Below, in pieces: positions 36,328 through 51,000 of a stretch of 64,000 nt of DNA. This stretch comes from Hydractinia symbiolongicarpus (Eukaryota; Cnidaria; Hydrozoa; Anthoathecata; Hydractiniidae). A program made the position numbers and the translations under genes. Every line of letters starts with the position of its first letter. Within the stretch, counting starts at the first letter, position 1. The stretch is from the NCBI RefSeq assembly GCF_029227915.1, contig NC_079881.1, forward strand, positions 2,976,001-3,040,000, given 5' to 3'. Below the pieces are notes generated by a model. It searched no databases and was not told where the DNA came from. It saw only the letters and a program-made list of their open reading frames with translations.

Positions 36328-36700
36328 TAATCGCTGATTTCCGACAATCATGTCAAAGTAAGAAGAATATTATTTCGTGGAGTCTAGTTGGCTTACTTAT
36401 CACATTTATAAGGTCACAGGTCAAAGTTATTTCAATTAAGTCCCACAGTGAATCAGTTCATTGTTAAAAGCGATATAACTTAGTAATATCGGAAAACTGT
36501 CACTAAATACATGTTGGTACGAATATGTGACGCAACCGTTGTAACTCAAACGGACTGATACCGCTAAAAAGTCATTGAAATGTAGTTTTTGAAACTGTCT
36601 CTATTTCTTCGCCGCGCGATAACGGCTAGGAATGGTCCCGCAGTAAAAAATGACTTATTTATCTAAATTTTTAAGTAAACCGCTTCCACAGCGCCCAGTG

Positions 36701-37819
36701 TAATCGCTGATTTCCAACAATCATGTCAAAGTAAGAAGAATGTTATTTCTTGGAGTCCAGTTGGCTCACTTATCACATTTATAAGGTCACAGGCCAAAGT
36801 TAGTTCAGTTAAGTCCCACAGTCAATCATTTCATTGTTAAAAGCGATATAACTTAGTAATATCGGAAAAATGTCAGTAAATACATGTTGGTACGAATATG
36901 TGACGCAGCCGTTGTATCTCAAACGGATTGATACCGCCACGAAGTCAATGAGATTCAGTTTTTGAGAAGGTCTCCATTTCTTCAGTGCGTGCTAACGGAC
37001 AGGATTGGTCCCACAGTAAAAAAGGACTTATTTATCTAAATATTTAAAAAAAGCGCTACCACAGAGCATAGTGTACTCGCTGAATCCAAGCAATCATGTC
37101 GAATTAAGAAGAATGTTATTTCTTGTAGTCAAACTGGCACATTTATCACATTTATAAGGTCAAAGTCCAAAATCAGTTCAATTAAGTCCCACAGTCAAAC
37201 GTTTCACTGTTAAAAGCCATGCAACCTAGTAATATCAGAAAAATATCGCTAAATACATGTTGGTACGACTATGTGACCCAGCCGTTGTAAATCAAACGGA
37301 CTGACACAGTTAGAAAGTCAGTGAAATGTCGTACTTGTAACTGTCTCTATTTCTTCAGCGCGCGCTAACGGTTAGGATTGGTCCCACAGTAAAAACTGAA
37401 TTTTTTATCTTAATTTTTAAATGAAACGCTACCACAGCGCCCAGTTTAATCGCTGAATTCCAGCAATCATGTCAATTTAAGAAGAATGTTATTCCTTGGA
37501 GTCCAGTTGGCTCATTTATCACATTTATCAGGTCACAGTCCAATGTTAGTTCAACTAAGTCCCACAGTCAATCTTTTCACTGTTAAAAGCGATGCAACCT
37601 AGTAATATCAGAAAAATATCGCTAAATGCATGTTGGTACGAATATGTGACCCAACTGTTGTAACTCAAACGGACTGACACCGTTAGAAAGTAAGTGAGAT
37701 GTAGTTTTTGAAACTGCCGCTATTTCTTCAGCACGCGATAACGGCTAGGACTGGTCCCACAGTAAAAAATGACTTATTTATCTAAATTTTTAAATGAAGC
37801 GCTTCCACAGCGCCCAGTG
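36701..37819 (+). repeat. Trimeric 1,119-bp HOR, copy 3
   Basis: The third copy lies 1,492 bp from copy 2 because of the intervening monomer. Private changes include GATTCAGTTTTTG near 36,953 and CGTACTTGTAACTG near 37,330. Confidence 0.82.
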
Positions 37820-40335
37820 TAATCGCTGATTTCCGACAATCATGTCAAAGTAAGAAGAATATTATTTCTTTGAGTCTAGTTTTTCTCACTTATCACATTC
37901 ATAAGGTCACAGGTCAAAGTTAGTTCAATTAAGTCCCACAGTGAATCAGTTCATTGTTAAAAGCGATATAACTTAGTAATATCGGAAAACTGTCACTAAA
38001 TACATGTTGGTACGAATATGTGACGCAACCGTTGTAACTCAAACGGATTGATACCGCCAAAAAGCAATGAAATGTAGTTTCTGAGAATGCCTCTCTTTTT
38101 TTGGCGTGTACTAACGGCCAGGATTGGTCCCACAGTAAAAAAAGACTTACTTATCTAAACTTCTAAATAAAACGCTACAACAGAGCCTAGTGAAATCGCT
38201 GAAATCCAGCAATCATGTCAATTTAAGAAGAATGTTAATCCTTGGAGTCCAGTTGGCTCATTTATCACATTTATCAGGTCACAGTCCGAAGTTAGTTCAA
38301 TTAAGTCCCACAGTCAATCGTTTCACTGTTAAAAGCGATACAACCTAGTAATATCGGAAAAAAATCACTATCTACATGTTGGTACGAATATGTGACGCAA
38401 CCGTTGTAACTCAAACGGACTGATACCGTTAGAAAGTAATTCAAATGTAGTTTTTGAAGCTGTCTCTATTTCTTCAGCGCCAACTAACGGCTGGATTTGG
38501 TCCCACAGTAAAAAAAGACTTATTTATCTAAATTTTTAAAAAAGCGCTACCACAGAGCATAGTGTACTTGGTGAATTCCAGCAATCATGTCGAATTAAGA
38601 AGAATGTTATTCCTTAGAGTCCAATTTGCTCATTTATTGCATTGATAAGGTCGCAGTCCAGAATCAGTTCAATTAAGTCCCACAGTCAATCGTTTCACTG
38701 TTAAAAGCGATGCAACATAGTAATAGCGGAAAAATGTCGCTAAATACATGTTGGTACGAATATGTGACGCAACCGTTGTAACTCAAACGGACTGATACCG
38801 CTAGAAAGTCATTGAAATGTAGTTTTTGAAACTGTCTCTATTTCTTCAGCGCGCGCTAACGGTTAGGATTGGTCCCACAGTAAAAACTGAATTTTTTATC
38901 TTAATTTTTAAATGAAGCGCTACCACAGCGCCCAGTTTAATCGCTGAATTCCAGCAATCATGTCAATTTAAGAAGAATGTTATTCCTTGGAGTCCAGTTG
39001 GCTCATTTATCACATTTATCAGGTCACAGTCCAATGTTAGTTCAACTAAGTCCCACAGTCAATCGTTTCACTGTTAAAAGCGATGCAACCTAGTAATATC
39101 AGAAAAATATCGCTAAATGCATGTTGGTACGAATATGTGACCCAACTGTTGTAACTCAAACGGACTGACACCGTTAGAAAGTAAGTGAGATGTAGTTTTT
39201 GAAACTGCCGCTATTTCTTCAGCACGCGATAACGGCTAGGATTGGTCCCACAGTAAAAAATGACTTATTTATCTAAATTTTTAAATGAGGGGCTTCCACA
39301 GCGCCCAGTGTAATCGCTGATTTCCGACAATCATGTCAAAGTAAGAAGAATATTATTTCTTGGAGTCTAGTTGGCTCACTTATCACATTTATAAGGTCAC
39401 AGGTCAAAGTTAGTTCAATTAAGTCCCACAGTGAATCAGTTCATTGTTAAAAGCGATATAACTTAGTAATATCGGAAAACTGTCACTAAATACATGTTGG
39501 TACGAATATGTGACGCAACCGTTGTAACTCAAACGGATTGATACCGCCAAAAAGCAATGAAATGTAGTTTCTGAGAATGCCTCTCTTTTTTTGGCGTGTA
39601 CTAACGGCCAGGATTGGTCCCACAGTAAAAAAAGACTTACTTATCTAAACTTCTAAATAAAGCGCTACAACAGAGCCTAGTGAAATCGCTGAAATCCAGC
39701 AATCATGTCAATTTAAGAAGAATGTTAATCCTTGGAGTCCAGTTGGCTCATTTATCACATTTATCAGGTCACAGTCCGAAGTTAGTTCAATTAAGTCCCA
39801 CAGTCAATCGTTTCACTGTTAAAAGCGATACAACCTAGTAATATCGGAAAAAAATCACTATCTACATGTTGGTACGAATATGTGACGCAACCGTTGTAAC
39901 TCAAACGGACTGATACTGTTAGAAAGTAATTCAAATGTAGTTTTTGAAGCTGTCTCTATTTCTTCAGCGCCAACTAACGGCTGGGTTTGGTCCCACAGTA
40001 AAAAAAGACTTATTTATCTAAATTTTTAAAAAAGCGCTACCACAGAGCATAGTGTACTTGGTGAATTCCAGCAATCATGTCGAATTAAGAAGAATGTTAT
40101 TCCTTAGAGTCCAATTTGCTCATTTATCGCATTGATAAGGTCGCAGTCCAGAATCAGTTCAATTAAGTCCCACAGTCAATCGTTTCACTGTTAAAAGCGA
40201 TGCAACATAGTAATAGCGGAAAAATGTCGCTAAATACATGTTGGTATGAATATGTGACGCAACCGTTGTAACTCAAACGGACTGATACCGCTAGAAAGTC
40301 ATTGAAATGTAGTTTTTGAAACTGTCTCTATTTCT
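37370..40335 (+). repeat. Tetrameric 1,490-bp HOR, two copies
   Basis: The series from GCGCGCTAACGGTTAGG through GTGAATCAG, CCAAAAAGCAATG, CTACAACAGAGCC and AACATAGTAATAGCGG occurs twice, about 1,490 bp (four monomers) apart. GTGAATCAG lies at 37,941 and 39,431, and AACATAGTAATAGC at 38,714 and 40,204. A third AACATAG monomer at 41,321 is only 1,117 bp further on, so the order then changes. This feature overlaps the start of the 9,688-bp unit. Confidence 0.8.
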
Positions 40336-43300
40336 TCGGCGCGCGATATCGGCTAGGATTGGTCCCACAGCAAAAAATGACTTATTTATCTAAATTTTTA
40401 AATGAACCGCTTCCACAGCGCCCAGTGTAATCGCTGATTTCCAACAATCATGTCAAAGTAAGAAGAATGTTATTTCTTGGAGTCCAGTTGGCTCACTTAT
40501 CACATTTATAAGGTCACACGCCAAAGTTAGTTCGGTTAAGTCCCACAGTCAATCGTTTCACTGTTAAATGCGATGCAACCTAGTAATATCAGAAACATAT
40601 CGCTAAATACATGTTGGTACGAATATGTGACGCAACCGTTGTAACTCAAACGGACTGACATCGCTAGAAAGTCATTGAAATGTAGTTTTTGAAACTGTCT
40701 CTATTTCATCGGCGCGCGATAACGGCTAGGATTGGTCCCACAGTAAAAAATGACTTATTTATCTAAATTTTTAAATGAACCGCTTCCACAGCGCCCAGTG
40801 TAATCGCTGATTTCCAACAATCATGTCAAAGTAAGACGAATAATATTTCTTGAAATCCAATTGTCTCACTTTCACATTTATAAGGTCACAGTCCAAAATC
40901 AGTCCAATTAAGTCCCACCGTCAATCGTTTCACTGTTAAAAACGATGCAACCTAGTAATATCAGAAACATATTGCTAAATACATGTTGGTACGAATATGT
41001 GACGCAACCGTTGTAACTCAAACGGACTGATACCGTTAGAAAGTAATTCAAATGTAGTTTTTGAAGCTGTCTCTATTTCTTCAGCGCCAACTAACGGCTG
41101 GGTTTGGTCCCACAGTAAAAAAAGACTTATTTATCTAAATTTTTAAAAAAGCGCTACCACAGAGCATAGTGTACTTGGTGAATTCAAGCAATCATGTCGA
41201 ATTAAGAAGAATGTTATTCCTTAGAGTCCAATTTGCTCATTTATCGCATTGATAAGGTCGCAGTCCAGAATCAGTTCAATTAAGTCCCACAGTCAATCGT
41301 TTCACTGTTAAAAGCGATGCAACATAGTAATAGCGGAAAAATGTCGCTAAATACATGTTGGTACGAATATGTGACGCAACCGTTGTAACTCAAACGGACT
41401 GATACCGCTAGAAAGTCATTGAAATGTAGTTTTTGAAACTGTTTCTATTTCTTCGGCGCGCGATATCGGCTAGGATTGGTCCCACAGCAAAAAATGACTT
41501 ATTTATCTAAATTTTTAAATGAACCGCTTCCACAGCGCCCAGTGTAATCGCTGATTTCCAACAATCATGTCAAAGTAAGAAGAATGTTATTTCTTGGAGT
41601 CCAGTTGGCTCACTTATCACATTTATAAGGTCACACGCCAAAGTTAGTTCGGTTAAGTCCCACAGTCAATCGTTTCACTGTTAAAAACGATGCAACCTAG
41701 TAATATCAGAAACATATTGCTAAATACATGTTGGTACGAATATGTGACGCAACCGTTGTAACTCAAACGGATTGATACCGCCAAAAAGCAATGAAATGTA
41801 GTTTCTGAGAATGCCTCTCTTTTTTTGGCGTGTACTAACGGCCAGGATTGGTCCCACAGTAAAAAAAGACTTACTTATCTAAACTTCTAAATAAAGCGCT
41901 ACAACAGAGCCTAGTGAAATCGCTGAAATCCAGCAATCATGTCAATTTAAGAAGAATGTTATTCCTTGGAGTCCAGTTGGCTCATTTATCACATTTATCA
42001 GGTCACAGTCCGAAGTTAGTTCAATTAAGTCCCACAGTCAATCGTTTCACTGTTAAAAGCGATACAACCTAGTAATATCGGAAAAAAATCACTATCTACA
42101 TGTTGGTACGAATATGTGACGCAACCGTTGTAACTCAAACGGACTGATACCGTTAGAAAGTAATTCAAATGTAGTTTCTGAAGCTGTCTCTATTTCTTCA
42201 GCGCCAACTAACGGCTGGGTTTGGTCCCACAGTAAAAAAAGACTTACTTATCTAAATTTTTAAAAAAGCGCTACCACAGAGCATAGTGTACTTGGTGAAT
42301 TCCAGCAATCATGTCGAATTAAGAAGAATGTTATTCCTTAGAGTCCAATTTGCTCATTTATCGCATTGATAAGGTCGCAGTCCAGAATCAGTTCAATTAA
42401 GTCCCACAGTCAATCGTTTCACTGTTAAAAGCGATGTAACGTAGCCACATCGAAAAAAATCACTAAATACATGTTGGTACGAATATGTGATGCAACCGTT
42501 GTAACTCAAACGGTTTGATACCGCCACGAAGTCAATGAGATTTTACTTTTTGAGAATGTCTCTATTTCTTCAGTGCGTGGTAACGGACAGGATTAATTCC
42601 ACAGTAAAAAAAGACTTACTTATCTAAACTTCTAAATAAAGCGCTACCACAGAGGCTAGTGAAATCGCTGAATTCCAGCAATCATGTCAATTTAAGAAGA
42701 ATGTTATTCCTTGGAGTCTAGTTGGCTCATTTATCACATTTATCAGGTCACAGTCCAATGTTAGTTCAACTAAGTCCCACAGTCAATCGTTTCACTGTTA
42801 AAAGCGATGCAACCTAGTAACATCAGAAAAATGTCGCTAAATGCATGTTGGTACCAATATGTGACCCAACTGTTGTAACTCAAACGGACTGACACCGTTA
42901 GAAAGTAAGTGAGATGTAGTTTTTGAAACTGTCGCTCTTTCTTCAGCACGCGATAACGGCTAGGATTGGTCCCACAGTGAAAAATGACTTATTTATCTAA
43001 ATTTTTAAATGAAGCGCTTCAACAGCGCCCAGTGTAATCGCTGATTTCCAACAATCATGTCAAAGTAAGAAGAATATTATTTCTTGGAGTCCAGTTGGCT
43101 CACTTATCACATTTATAAGGTCACAGGTCAAAGTTAGTTCAATTTAGTCCCACAGTCCATCATTTCATTGTTAAAAGCGATATAACTTTGTAATATCGGA
43201 AAACTGTCACTAAATACATGTTGGTACGAATATGTGACGCAACCGTTGTAACTCAAACGGATTGATACCGCCAAAAAGCAATGAAATGTAGTTTCTGAGA

Positions 43301-46300
43301 ATGCCTCTGTTTTTTTGGCGCGTACTAACAGACAGGATTGGTCCCACAGTAAAAAAAGACTTACTTATCTAAACTTCTAAATAATGCGCTACCACAGAGC
43401 CTAGTGAAATGTCTGAAATCCAGCAATCATGTCAATTTAAGGAGAATGTTATTCCTTGGAGTCCAGTTGGCTCATTTATCACATTTATCAGGTCACAGTC
43501 CAAAGTTAGTTCAATTAAGTCCCACAGTCAATCGTTTCACTGTTAAAAGCGATACAACCTAGTAATATCGGAAAAAAAATCACTATCTACATGTTGGTAC
43601 GAATATGTGACGCAACCGTTGTAACTAAAACGGACTGATACCGTTAGAAAGTAATTGAAATGTAGTTATTGAAGCTGTCTCTATTTCTTTAGCGCGAACT
43701 AACGGCTGGGTTTGGTCCCACAGTAAAAAAAGACTTATTTATCTAAATTTTTAAAAAAGCGCTACCACAGAGCATAGTGTACTTGCTGAATTCCAGCAAT
43801 CATGTCGAATTAAGAAGAATGTTATTTCTTGGAGTCCAGTTGGCTCACTTATTACATTTATAAGGTCACAGGCCAAAGTTAGTTCAGTTAAGTCCCACAG
43901 TCAATCATTTAATTGTTAAAGGCGATATAACTTAGTAATATCGGAAAAATGTCAGTAAATACATGTTGGTACGAATATGTGACGGAGCCGTTGTATCTCA
44001 AACGGATTGATACCGCCACGAAGTCAATGAGATTAAGTTTTTGAGAAGGTCTCCATTTCTTCAGTGCGTGCTAACGGACAGGATTGATCCCACAGTAAAA
44101 AAGGACTTATTTATCTAAATATTTAAAAAAAGCGCTACCACAGAGCATAGTGTACTCGCTGAATCCAAGCAATCATGTCGAATTAAGAAGAATGTTATTT
44201 CTTGTAGTCAAACTGGCACATTTATCACATTTATATGGTCAAAGTCCAAAATCAGTTCAATTAAGTCCAACAGTCAAACGTTTCACTGTTAAAAGCCATG
44301 CAACCTAGTAATATCAGAAAAATATCGCTAAATACATGTTGGTACGAATATGTGACCCAACTGTTGTAACTCAAATGGACTGACACCGTTAGAAAGTAAG
44401 TGAGATGTAGTTTTGAAACTGTCGCTCTTTCTTCAGCACGCGATAACGGCTAGGATTGGTCCGACAGTAAAGATTGACTTATTTATTTAAATTTTTAAAT
44501 GAAGCGCTTCCACAGCGCCCAGTGTAATCGCTGAGTTCCGGCAATCATGTCAAATTAAGAAGAATGTTATTTCTTGGAGTCCAATTGTCTCATTTATTAC
44601 ATTTATCAGGTCACAGTCCAAAGTTAGTTCAATTAAGTCCCACCGTCAATCGTTTCACTGTTAAAAGCGATGCAACCTAGTAATATCAGAAACATATCGC
44701 TAAATACATGTTGGTACGACTATGTGACCCAGCCGTTGTAAATCAAACGGACTGACACAGTTAGAAAGTCAGTGAAATGTCGTATTTGTAACTGTCTTTA
44801 TTTCTTCAGCGCGCGCTAACGGTTAGGATTGGTCCCACAGTAAAAACTGAATTTTTTATCTTAATTTCTAAATGAAGCGCTACCACAGCGCCCAGTTTAA
44901 TCGCTGATTTCCAGCAATCATGTCAATTTAAGAAGAATTTTATTCCTTGGAGTCCAGTTGGCTCATTTATCACATTTATCAGGTCACAGTCCAATGTTAG
45001 TTCAACTAAGTCCCACAGTCAATCGTTTCACTGTTAAAAGCGATGCAACCTAGTAATAGCGGAAAAATGTCGCTAAATACATGTTGGTACGAATATGTGA
45101 CGCAACCGTTGTAACTCAAACGGACTGATACCGCTAGAAAGTCATTGAAATGTAGTTTTTGAAACTGTCTCTATTTCTTCGGCGCGCGATATCGGCTAGG
45201 ATTGGTCCCACAGTAAAAAATGACTTATTTATCTAAATTTTTAAATGAGCCGCTTCCACAGCGCCCAGTGTAATCGCTGATTTCCAACAATCATGTCAAA
45301 GTAAGAAGAATGTTATTTCTTGGAGTCCAGTTGGCTCACTTATCATATTTATAAGGTCACAGGTCAAAGTTAGTTCAATTAAGTCCCACAGTCAATCGTT
45401 TCACTGTTAAAAGCGATACAACCTAGTAATATCGTAAAAAAAAACACTATCTACATGTTGGTACGAATATGTGATGCAACCGTTGTAACTCAAACGGTTT
45501 GATACCGCCACGAAGTCAATGAGATTTACTTTTTGAGAATGTCTCTATTTCTTCAGTGCGTGGTAACGGACAGGATTGGTTCCACAGTAAAAAAAGACTT
45601 ACTTATCTAAACTTCTAAATAAAGCGCTACCACAGAGCCTAGTGAAATCGCTGAATTCCAGCAATCATGTCAATTTAAGAAGAATGTTATTCCTTGGAGT
45701 CCACTTGGCTCATTTATCACATTTATCAGGTCACAGTCCAATGTTAGTTCAACTAAGTCCCACAGTCAATCGTTTCACTGTTAAAAGCGATACAACCTAG
45801 TAATATCGGAAAAAAATCACTATCTACATGTTGGTACGAATATGTGACGCAACCGTTGTAACTCAAACGGACTGATACCGTTAGAAAGTAATTCAAATGT
45901 AGTTTTTGAAGCTGTCTCTATTTCTTCAGCGCCAACTAACGGCTGGGTTTGGTCCCACAGTGAAAAATGACTTATTTATCTAAATTTTTAAATGAAGCGC
46001 TTCAACAGCGCCCAGTGTAATCGCTGATTTCCAACAATCATGTCAAAGTAAGAAGAATATTATTTCTTGGAGTCCAGTTGGCTCACTTATCACATTTATA
46101 AGGTCACAGGTCAAAGTTAGTTCAATTAAGTCCCACAGTCCATCATTTCATTGTTAAAAGCGATATAACTTTGTAATATCGGAAAACTGTCACTAAATAC
46201 ATGTTGGTACGAATATGTGACGCAACCGTTGTAACTCAAACGGATTGATACCGCCAAAAAGCAATGAAATGTAGTTTCTGAGAATGCCTCTGTTTTTTTG

Positions 46301-48000
46301 GCGCGTACTAACAGACAGGATTGGTCCCACAGTAAAAAAAGACTTACTTATCTAAACTTCTAAATAATGCGCTACCACAGAGCCTAGTGAAATGGCTGAA
46401 ATCCAGCAATCATGTCAATTTAAGGAGAATGTTATTCCTTGGAGTCCAGTTGGCTCATTTATCACATTTATCAGGTCACAGTCCAAAGTTAGTTCAATTA
46501 AGTCCCACAGTCAATCGTTTCACTGTTAAAAGCGATACAACCTAGTAATATCGGAAAAAAAATCACTATCTACATGTTGGTACGAATATGTGACGCAACC
46601 GTTGTAACTAAAACGGACTGATACCGTTAGAAAGTAATTGAAATGTAGTTATTGAAGCTGTCTCTATTTCTTTAGCGCGAACTAACGGCTGGGTTTGGTC
46701 CCACAGTAAAAAAAGACTTATTTATCTAAATTTTTAAAAAAGCGCTACCACAGAGCATAGTGTACTTGCTGAATTCCAGCAATCATGTCGAATTAAGAAG
46801 AATGTTATTCCTTGGAGTCCAATTTGCTCATTTGTCACATTTATCAGGTCAAAGTCCAAAATCAGTTCAATTAAGTCCAACAGTCAAACGTTTCACTGTT
46901 AAAAGCCATGCAACCTAGTAATATCAGAAAAATATCGCTAAATACATGTTGGTACGAATATGTGACCCAACTGTTGTAACTCAAATGGACTGACACCGTT
47001 AGAAAGTAAGTGAGATGTAGTTTTGAAACTGTCGCTCTTTCTTCAGCACGCGATAACGGCTAGGATTGGTCCGACAGTAAAGATTGACTTATTTATTTAA
47101 ATTTTTAAATGAAGCGCTTCCACAGCGCCCAGTGTAATCGCTGAGTTCCGGCAATCATGTCAAATTAAGAAGAATGTTATTTCTTGGAGTCCAATTGTCT
47201 CATTTATTACATTTATCAGGTCACAGTCCAAAGTTAGTTCAATTAAGTCCCACCGTCAATCGTTTCACTGTTAAAAGCGATGCAACCTAGTAATATCAGA
47301 AACATATCGCTAAATACATGTTGGTACGACTATGTGACCCAGCCGTTGTAAATCAAACGGACTGACACAGTTAGAAAGTCAGTGAAATGTCGTATTTGTA
47401 ACTGTCTTTATTTCTTCAGCGCGCGCTAACGGTTAGGATTGGTCCCACAGTAAAAACTGAATTTTTTATCTTAATTTCTAAATAAAGCGCTACCACAGCG
47501 CCCAGTTTAATCGCTGATTTCCAGCAATCATGTCAATTTAAGAAGAATTTTATTCCTTGGAGTCCAGTTGGCTCATTTATCACATTTATCAGGTCACAGT
47601 CCAATGTTAGTTCAACTAAGTCCCACAGTCAATCGTTTCACTGTTAAAAGCGATGCAACCTAGTAATAGCGGAAAAATGTCGCTAAATACATGTTGGTAC
47701 GAATATGTGACGCAACCGTTGTAACTCAAACGGACTGATACCGCTAGAAAGTCATTGAAATGTAGTTTTTGAAACTGTCTCTATTTCTTCGGCGCGCGAT
47801 ATTGGCTAGGATTGGTCCCACAGTAAAAAATGACTTATTTATCTAAATTTTTAAATGAGCCGCTTCCACAGCGCCCAGTGTAATCGCTGATTTCCAACAA
47901 TCATGTCAAAGTAAGAAGAATGTTATTTCTTGGAGTCCAGTTGGCTCACTTATCACATTTATAAGGTCACAGGTCAAAGTTAGTTCAATTAAGTCCCACA
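38313..48000 (+). repeat. 9,688-bp unit (~26 monomers), copy A
   Basis: The segment starting at GTCAATCGTTTCACTG is repeated directly downstream with a constant offset of 9,688 bp. I verified the offset at TAAAAACTGA (38,881/48,569), AAATGAGGGGC (near 39,286), CATGTCGAATT (43,801/53,489), AGCCTAGTGAAATGG (46,381/56,069) and GGCGCGCGATATTGG (47,791/57,479). The private variants match in every place compared. Only two mismatches were noticed: T at 41,443 against C at 51,131, and T at 41,648 against C at 51,336. The left breakpoint is ambiguous over about 26 bp, because AAGTTAGTTCAATTAAG and CCCACAGT precede both copies. Confidence 0.93.
42968..45434 (+). repeat. Nested sub-block inside unit A, first copy
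   Basis: 42,968-43,826 matches 45,951-46,809 (offset 2,983 bp, eight monomers), and 44,238-45,434 matches 46,848-48,044 (offset 2,610 bp, seven monomers). The second copy therefore lacks one monomer (about 43,827-44,200). Shared markers are CACAGTGAAAAATGAC, ACTAACAGACAGG, AAGTCCAACAGTC, CGACAGTAAAGATTGAC and GAATTTTATTCC. Confidence 0.82.
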
Positions 48001-48044
48001 GTCAATCGTTTCACTGTTAAAAGCGATACAACCTAGTAATATCG
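45951..48044 (+). repeat. Nested sub-block inside unit A, second copy
   Basis: This is the partner of 42,968-45,434 with one monomer deleted. Differences include AATTAAGTCC where the first copy has AATTTAGTCC, AAATGGCTG against AAATGTCTG, and GATATTGGC against GATATCGGC. These changes are copied faithfully into unit B, so the nested duplication predates the 9,688-bp duplication. Confidence 0.82.
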
Positions 48045-51000
48045 GAAAAAAATCACTATCTACATGTTGGTACGAATATGTGACGCAACCGTTGTAACTC
48101 AAACGGACTGATACCGTTAGAAAGTAATTCAAATGTAGTTTTTGAAGCTGTCTCTATTTCTTCAGCGCCAACTAACGGCTGGATTTGGTCCCACAGTAAA
48201 AAAAGACTTATTTATCTAAATTTTTAAAAAAGCGCTACCACAGAGCATAGTGTACTTGGTGAATTCCAGCAATCATGTCGAATTAAGAAGAATGTTATTC
48301 CTTAGAGTCCAATTTGCTCATTTATTGCATTGATAAGGTCGCAGTCCAGAATCAGTTCAATTAAGTCCCACAGTCAATCGTTTCACTGTTAAAAGCGATG
48401 CAACATAGTAATAGCGGAAAAATGTCGCTAAATACATGTTGGTACGAATATGTGACGCAACCGTTGTAACTCAAACGGACTGATACCGCTAGAAAGTCAT
48501 TGAAATGTAGTTTTTGAAACTGTCTCTATTTCTTCAGCGCGCGCTAACGGTTAGGATTGGTCCCACAGTAAAAACTGAATTTTTTATCTTAATTTTTAAA
48601 TGAAGCGCTACCACAGCGCCCAGTTTAATCGCTGAATTCCAGCAATCATGTCAATTTAAGAAGAATGTTATTCCTTGGAGTCCAGTTGGCTCATTTATCA
48701 CATTTATCAGGTCACAGTCCAATGTTAGTTCAACTAAGTCCCACAGTCAATCGTTTCACTGTTAAAAGCGATGCAACCTAGTAATATCAGAAAAATATCG
48801 CTAAATGCATGTTGGTACGAATATGTGACCCAACTGTTGTAACTCAAACGGACTGACACCGTTAGAAAGTAAGTGAGATGTAGTTTTTGAAACTGCCGCT
48901 ATTTCTTCAGCACGCGATAACGGCTAGGATTGGTCCCACAGTAAAAAATGACTTATTTATCTAAATTTTTAAATGAGGGGCTTCCACAGCGCCCAGTGTA
49001 ATCGCTGATTTCCGACAATCATGTCAAAGTAAGAAGAATATTATTTCTTGGAGTCTAGTTGGCTCACTTATCACATTTATAAGGTCACAGGTCAAAGTTA
49101 GTTCAATTAAGTCCCACAGTGAATCAGTTCATTGTTAAAAGCGATATAACTTAGTAATATCGGAAAACTGTCACTAAATACATGTTGGTACGAATATGTG
49201 ACGCAACCGTTGTAACTCAAACGGATTGATACCGCCAAAAAGCAATGAAATGTAGTTTCTGAGAATGCCTCTCTTTTTTTGGCGTGTACTAACGGCCAGG
49301 ATTGGTCCCACAGTAAAAAAAGACTTACTTATCTAAACTTCTAAATAAAGCGCTACAACAGAGCCTAGTGAAATCGCTGAAATCCAGCAATCATGTCAAT
49401 TTAAGAAGAATGTTAATCCTTGGAGTCCAGTTGGCTCATTTATCACATTTATCAGGTCACAGTCCGAAGTTAGTTCAATTAAGTCCCACAGTCAATCGTT
49501 TCACTGTTAAAAGCGATACAACCTAGTAATATCGGAAAAAAATCACTATCTACATGTTGGTACGAATATGTGACGCAACCGTTGTAACTCAAACGGACTG
49601 ATACTGTTAGAAAGTAATTCAAATGTAGTTTTTGAAGCTGTCTCTATTTCTTCAGCGCCAACTAACGGCTGGGTTTGGTCCCACAGTAAAAAAAGACTTA
49701 TTTATCTAAATTTTTAAAAAAGCGCTACCACAGAGCATAGTGTACTTGGTGAATTCCAGCAATCATGTCGAATTAAGAAGAATGTTATTCCTTAGAGTCC
49801 AATTTGCTCATTTATCGCATTGATAAGGTCGCAGTCCAGAATCAGTTCAATTAAGTCCCACAGTCAATCGTTTCACTGTTAAAAGCGATGCAACATAGTA
49901 ATAGCGGAAAAATGTCGCTAAATACATGTTGGTATGAATATGTGACGCAACCGTTGTAACTCAAACGGACTGATACCGCTAGAAAGTCATTGAAATGTAG
50001 TTTTTGAAACTGTCTCTATTTCTTCGGCGCGCGATATCGGCTAGGATTGGTCCCACAGCAAAAAATGACTTATTTATCTAAATTTTTAAATGAACCGCTT
50101 CCACAGCGCCCAGTGTAATCGCTGATTTCCAACAATCATGTCAAAGTAAGAAGAATGTTATTTCTTGGAGTCCAGTTGGCTCACTTATCACATTTATAAG
50201 GTCACACGCCAAAGTTAGTTCGGTTAAGTCCCACAGTCAATCGTTTCACTGTTAAATGCGATGCAACCTAGTAATATCAGAAACATATCGCTAAATACAT
50301 GTTGGTACGAATATGTGACGCAACCGTTGTAACTCAAACGGACTGACATCGCTAGAAAGTCATTGAAATGTAGTTTTTGAAACTGTCTCTATTTCATCGG
50401 CGCGCGATAACGGCTAGGATTGGTCCCACAGTAAAAAATGACTTATTTATCTAAATTTTTAAATGAACCGCTTCCACAGCGCCCAGTGTAATCGCTGATT
50501 TCCAACAATCATGTCAAAGTAAGACGAATAATATTTCTTGAAATCCAATTGTCTCACTTTCACATTTATAAGGTCACAGTCCAAAATCAGTCCAATTAAG
50601 TCCCACCGTCAATCGTTTCACTGTTAAAAACGATGCAACCTAGTAATATCAGAAACATATTGCTAAATACATGTTGGTACGAATATGTGACGCAACCGTT
50701 GTAACTCAAACGGACTGATACCGTTAGAAAGTAATTCAAATGTAGTTTTTGAAGCTGTCTCTATTTCTTCAGCGCCAACTAACGGCTGGGTTTGGTCCCA
50801 CAGTAAAAAAAGACTTATTTATCTAAATTTTTAAAAAAGCGCTACCACAGAGCATAGTGTACTTGGTGAATTCAAGCAATCATGTCGAATTAAGAAGAAT
50901 GTTATTCCTTAGAGTCCAATTTGCTCATTTATCGCATTGATAAGGTCGCAGTCCAGAATCAGTTCAATTAAGTCCCACAGTCAATCGTTTCACTGTTAAA

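Noticed and set aside
45430-45445. Poly(A) run suggesting a retroposon tail
   Set aside because: The run of nine A is a local expansion in a monomer position that already holds five to eight A. There is no target-site duplication or flanking inserted sequence.
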